Shown here one piece after another: positions 61,023 to 64,000 of a DNA stretch of 64,000 nucleotides. Below the pieces are notes generated by a model. It saw nothing but the letters and a program-made list of their open reading frames with translations. It searched no databases and was not told where the DNA came from. Numbering within the stretch: position 1 is the first letter of the stretch; each line of letters opens with the position of its first letter. This stretch comes from Gonapodya prolifera JEL478 (Eukaryota; Monoblepharomycota; Monoblepharidomycetes; Monoblepharidales; Gonapodyaceae), in NCBI GenBank assembly GCA_001574975.1, contig KQ965755.1:97632-161631 (forward strand), given 5' to 3'. Made by a program: the position numbers and the translations under genes.

Positions 61023-62088
61023 ATGCGGATCAGCATCAAGAACTTTTCGCTTGGACTTTCGGCCATAGTTGCTGCACTTATCGTGAGTTATTGCCTTTCA
61101 AGTGTCAGGAACACGAGAACCCTGAAAATCCTCACAATCTCGGTCGCTTTACCGACGTAGGCGGGAAGTGCGAGTGCAGCATGCAATCTGCCATCGAAAT
61201 ACACTTGGTCCGACTCCGGCCCCCTTGCGACGGAAAAGTCCGGATGGGTCGCTCTCAAGGACTTTTCCGCCACTACGTATGACGGCAAAAAGCTTGTCTA
61301 TGGCACGAACTTTGTCCAAGGACAGTTCTTCCAAGGGATGATGTTCGCAACATTCGACGACTGGCCCAACATGGCGGCGGCTGACCAAATAAGCACTGGT
61401 TTCGTTAATTCCGTGGCACCCGCGATCTTCTATCTCGCGACGAAAAAGGTCTAGGTTCTTTGCAACCAGTGTTCAGTTACCATCTTTCGAACACTCCGGC
61501 AAATGCGTCCAGTTGGGGACCACCCTTGCCACTCTTCACCGGTTCCATCGACAACTCTACCTCAGGTCCGATCGACCAGACTGTTATTGGAGAAAGCACC
61601 CACGTGTATCTCTTCTTCGCTGGTGGCAAGGCAAAATCTACCGGTCCAGCATGCCGCTCGCCAACTTCCCCGGCAACTTCGGCACTGACTCCACCATCGT
61701 TCTGAGCTAAGCCACCGACAACCTCTTAGAATCTGTGCAGGTGTACACCCTCGCCGGCCTCAACCAGTACCTCTAAGATCGTTGAGTCTCGCGGGACGAA
61801 CTTGACCCGCTACTTCCGGTCGTACACGGCCAGTCGCCTCGACCGTGCATGGTCCCCACAAGCCACGTCCGAGAGTGCGCCGTTTGCGGGTGCAGCCAAC
61901 GGTGCGGTGACCTGGACAAAGGATATCAGCCACGGAACTTGTTCCTTGCCAACCCGGACCAGACCATGACCGTCGATCCCTGCCACCTTCAGCTACTCTA
62001 CCAGGGTCGTGACCCCACGGTGTTCAATTCGGAGGCTGATTACTCGAAACGGGTGTATCGGCCTGGTCTCTTGACTCTGAAGCGGTAG
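61023..62088 (+). pseudogene. GH62 alpha-L-arabinofuranosidase, decayed
   Basis: ATG 61023 and one intron (GTGAGT, phase 0) give a good signal peptide ending AGSASA. The GH62 start CNLPSKYTWSDSGPLATEKS and GWVALKDFSATTYDGKKLVY follow. Then VNSVAPAIFYLATKKV is followed by TAG where the family has Trp. The rest is present in other frames: SSWGPPLPLFTGSID, GPIDQTVIGESTHVYLFFAG, IYRSSMPLANFPGNFG (then TAA), [17 protein letters not shown] (then TAA), [20 protein letters not shown] and [20 protein letters not shown], with the final stop at 62088. At least five breaks. Functional GH62 enzymes are secreted and release arabinose from arabinoxylan in plant cell walls. The acidic residues expected in catalysis (KDF, PIDQ, IVE) are still readable. 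Confidence 0.85.
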
Positions 62089-62228
62089 TTTAATTCGGAC
62101 ATATGGAAAGAATATTTATGTGGTGTTTTTGAAGCTGAGATGGAAATACAGTCCAAAGAAGGCTTCAAGCTTCGAGCTAGCGAGTTCATGAAGATGGCTG
62201 CTGGCCACAGGTACCAATACAACCTGCA

Positions 62229-63661
62229 ATGTCTGCCCAGGCATCGCTTCTCCCCAACGAGCTACTCGAGAACATATTTTCGCTCTCCTCACCGCGGGAC
62301 TTCTACATGTCGATCCCCCGCGTTTGTCGGGCATGGCGAAAGGTCGCCACATCGAACCGCGACCACTCCAGCACCGGCCCATTCCCCCTCAGTGTCAGAG
62401 TTACGTTCGCACGACCTGAAACCTCTCTGAAGCGTCCGCGAGTGAAGATGTTTGGACGATTTGCGAGGGTGGAGTCCGCGGGAACTGTCGTGGGCGAGGC
62501 CCGGTCGGAATCGACAAGGGCCGAAACGACCTGGCCACGTGTTGTTGCTGGTCATGTGACTATCGCGGTGGACCTGAAATCGCGAATGGACCTGCTGGAG
62601 CCTTTGGATGGTTGTGGTCCAATGCCTCTTTTTGAACACATTCGGTCGCTGGTAGCGCGTGCTATCAGAGTTCCCGAGGTCAATCTCCACTTCAGAGTTA
62701 CGATATTGGACTGCTCGGATAGGATCTTGCACCAACTTCGCCCGCTCAACTTTGCGCAGACTCGTTGCTTTGCGGAGTTTGTCCGGTACGCCCAACCCGT
62801 GAAGATTGAGGCCGGGTACCTCTATGCACGGACATTTTCGGGACCGAGCCCGCTTCTTTTTCCCTCTGCTCGAGCCATTGTGACGTCCTCGACGTCTGCG
62901 GAAAATCTACGATTCTCTACCGTTCACCCGCTTCGACTGTGTCCAGACACAAAAGAGCTTCACGTGATTGGAAACGATAGCTTTCTTCAACTCACTAGCG
63001 TCCTTGGACGGGATGACGCAGCCGCCCTTGCGACGGAGAAAATTGAAACATTGAGATGGGATCCCGACGACATCACGCTCGCCAGAAGATCTCCCCACCC
63101 GATACCGATCGTCCGGTTCCTCCCGCATCTGTTTTTAAACCTTACGGACTTTGGAACGCCCCATATCAATCAGCTCCTGGAGTTTTATAAGGGCGAACGC
63201 CCCATATCAATCAGCTCCTGGAGTTTTATAAGGGCACCAGTGTGCAACTGCCCGGTGTTCGGAACAACGACCGCCGATTTCCCTCCCTCCGCATTCTTTG
63301 ACTTCAGGGCACCCCGCAACATGAACTATCAGAGAATCTCCTCACCCTCGGTGGGACTTTGGCGACCTTATTTCCAGGTCTTGAAACGGTGAACATATAT
63401 TGTTGGAATTTGGATGCCACATGGTACGAATCTCAGGACGATCTGGTCTTATTCGAAGCCGTGGCACTGTTTATTGAATCAGTTTCCACTTCGAATGTTG
63501 GTTTTGCTTGGGGTGCGTCAGTTTCATCGGAGCAACGCTCGCTATTCCTGCGACGCTTGCGGAAAAGAATTGATGGAACAGTCGTACTGGGGGAAGTGAA
63601 AGAAGACTCGGACCGAAAGCAGGCTCCTTGGTCTGTGTGGGCAAGCGAAGCGCCCATGTAG
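62229..63661 (+). pseudogene. F-box protein interrupted by a 41-base tandem duplication
   Basis: ATG 62229. F-box near the N-terminus: LLPNELLENIFSLSSPRDFY followed by RVCRAWRKVA. Then come ~300 residues of degenerate leucine-rich-like sequence (IRSLVARAIRVPEVNLHF, TKELHVIGNDSFLQL, FLPHLFLNLTDFGTP). At 63154-63235 a 41-base unit occurs twice, shifting the frame. Without one copy the sequence continues GTSVQLPGVRNNDRRFPSLR, an in-frame TGA, then LSENLLTLGGTLATLFPGLE and VNIYCWNLDATWYESQDDL to the stop at 63661. As written, the intact frame ends near 63392 (387 residues). It would act as an SCF adaptor; the target is unknown. Confidence 0.7.
63154..63235. repeat. Perfect 41-base tandem duplication
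   Basis: The unit starting GAACGCCCCATATCAATC and ending TTTTATAAGGGC is present at 63154-63194 and again at 63195-63235 without a mismatch. It lies inside the F-box gene and changes its frame (41 is not a multiple of 3). Confidence 0.95.
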
Positions 63662-63913
63662 CTTGCGAAACTCCAACTGTCATTGTCAACAAGTTTCTAT
63701 TTTGAAGGACGAATGTAGAACAGTGCACAAGTTTAGTAATTCTACATTTGCTTTTGGAGCAAAGGCAAATGATTTGCCTGATGATTACCCGGACTTAGCG
63801 CTTCAATTCGTCCCAAATTCAAGCCATTGACACGAAAACAGGTGTTTTTCACCTTCCTCCACTTCACCGTTACTGTTTCTGACGCCATTGTACTCCTTCC
63901 ACCCAGACGAAGG

Positions 63914-64000
63914 ATGGCATCACTGTTTCTAACACTTGAAGCCGGAACATTCTATATCCTGGTCGCCTTCTACCTTCTCCTGGCGATTCCAATCTTCCGG
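63914..64000 (+). CDS. Possible start of a membrane protein (cut by the right edge)
   Basis: ATG at 63914 opens a frame to the end of the window that encodes a strongly hydrophobic helix (FYILVAFYLLLAIPIF). It could be the first exon of a multi-pass protein. Too short to name. Confidence 0.3.
   Translation, partial: MASLFLTLEAGTFYILVAFYLLLAIPIFR

Overview
The window looks like nuclear DNA of a filamentous or zoosporic fungus. The genes are dense, lie on both strands, and are split by many short introns (mostly about 50-90 bases, GTGAGT/GTACGT donors). The gene content is fungal: an IMP-specific 5'-nucleotidase, Yra1, Vms1, an Rvs161-type BAR protein, cystathionine gamma-lyase, ferric reductases, amino-acid permeases and a GH62 arabinofuranosidase. 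A CatSper-like sperm/zoospore cation channel gene, which is absent from Dikarya as far as I know, points to a flagellated fungus (chytrid or blastoclad grade); this placement is inference. There is one assembly gap of 36 N at 4526-4561.

Layout, left to right. 0-7 kb: a truncated hypothetical gene, a wrecked ferric-reductase copy and a large disordered hypothetical gene. 8.5-14 kb: a broken F-box/LRR gene, ISN1 (purine salvage) and a TauD/TfdA-type dioxygenase. 15-22 kb: the CatSper-like channel, an E2 of the Ubc12 (NEDD8) class, a Cys-rich hypothetical gene and VMS1/ANKZF1 (ribosome quality control). 22-28 kb: remains of what may be a tyrosine-recombinase element, ribosomal protein eL42 and a BAR-domain gene. 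28-35 kb: an accessory stretch with three related small secreted Cys-rich genes, a segmental duplication, and a Cys-rich single-pass surface protein. 35-46 kb: two related amino-acid/amine permease genes flanking a GNAT acetyltransferase and a 3-hydroxyacyl-CoA dehydrogenase. 46-52 kb: a hypothetical gene, a broken F-box/ankyrin gene, an unresolved 2 kb and an alpha/beta hydrolase. 53-57 kb: cystathionine gamma-lyase, YRA1 with one long intron, and a coiled-coil gene. 58-64 kb: an intact ferric reductase, a decayed GH62 gene, an F-box gene interrupted by a 41-base tandem duplication, and the start of a possible membrane protein.

Two themes run through the window. First, several gene families are present as an intact and a damaged copy (ferric reductase, permease) or only as damaged copies (F-box genes, GH62). 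Second, small frame breaks also occur in genes expected to be essential or conserved (ISN1, BAR protein, hydroxyacyl-CoA dehydrogenase), so part of the damage may be base-level assembly error rather than gene death. Core genes such as CGL, UBC12-like, eL42 and YRA1 read through cleanly with consensus splice sites. All identifications rest on motif recognition by eye; no database search was run.
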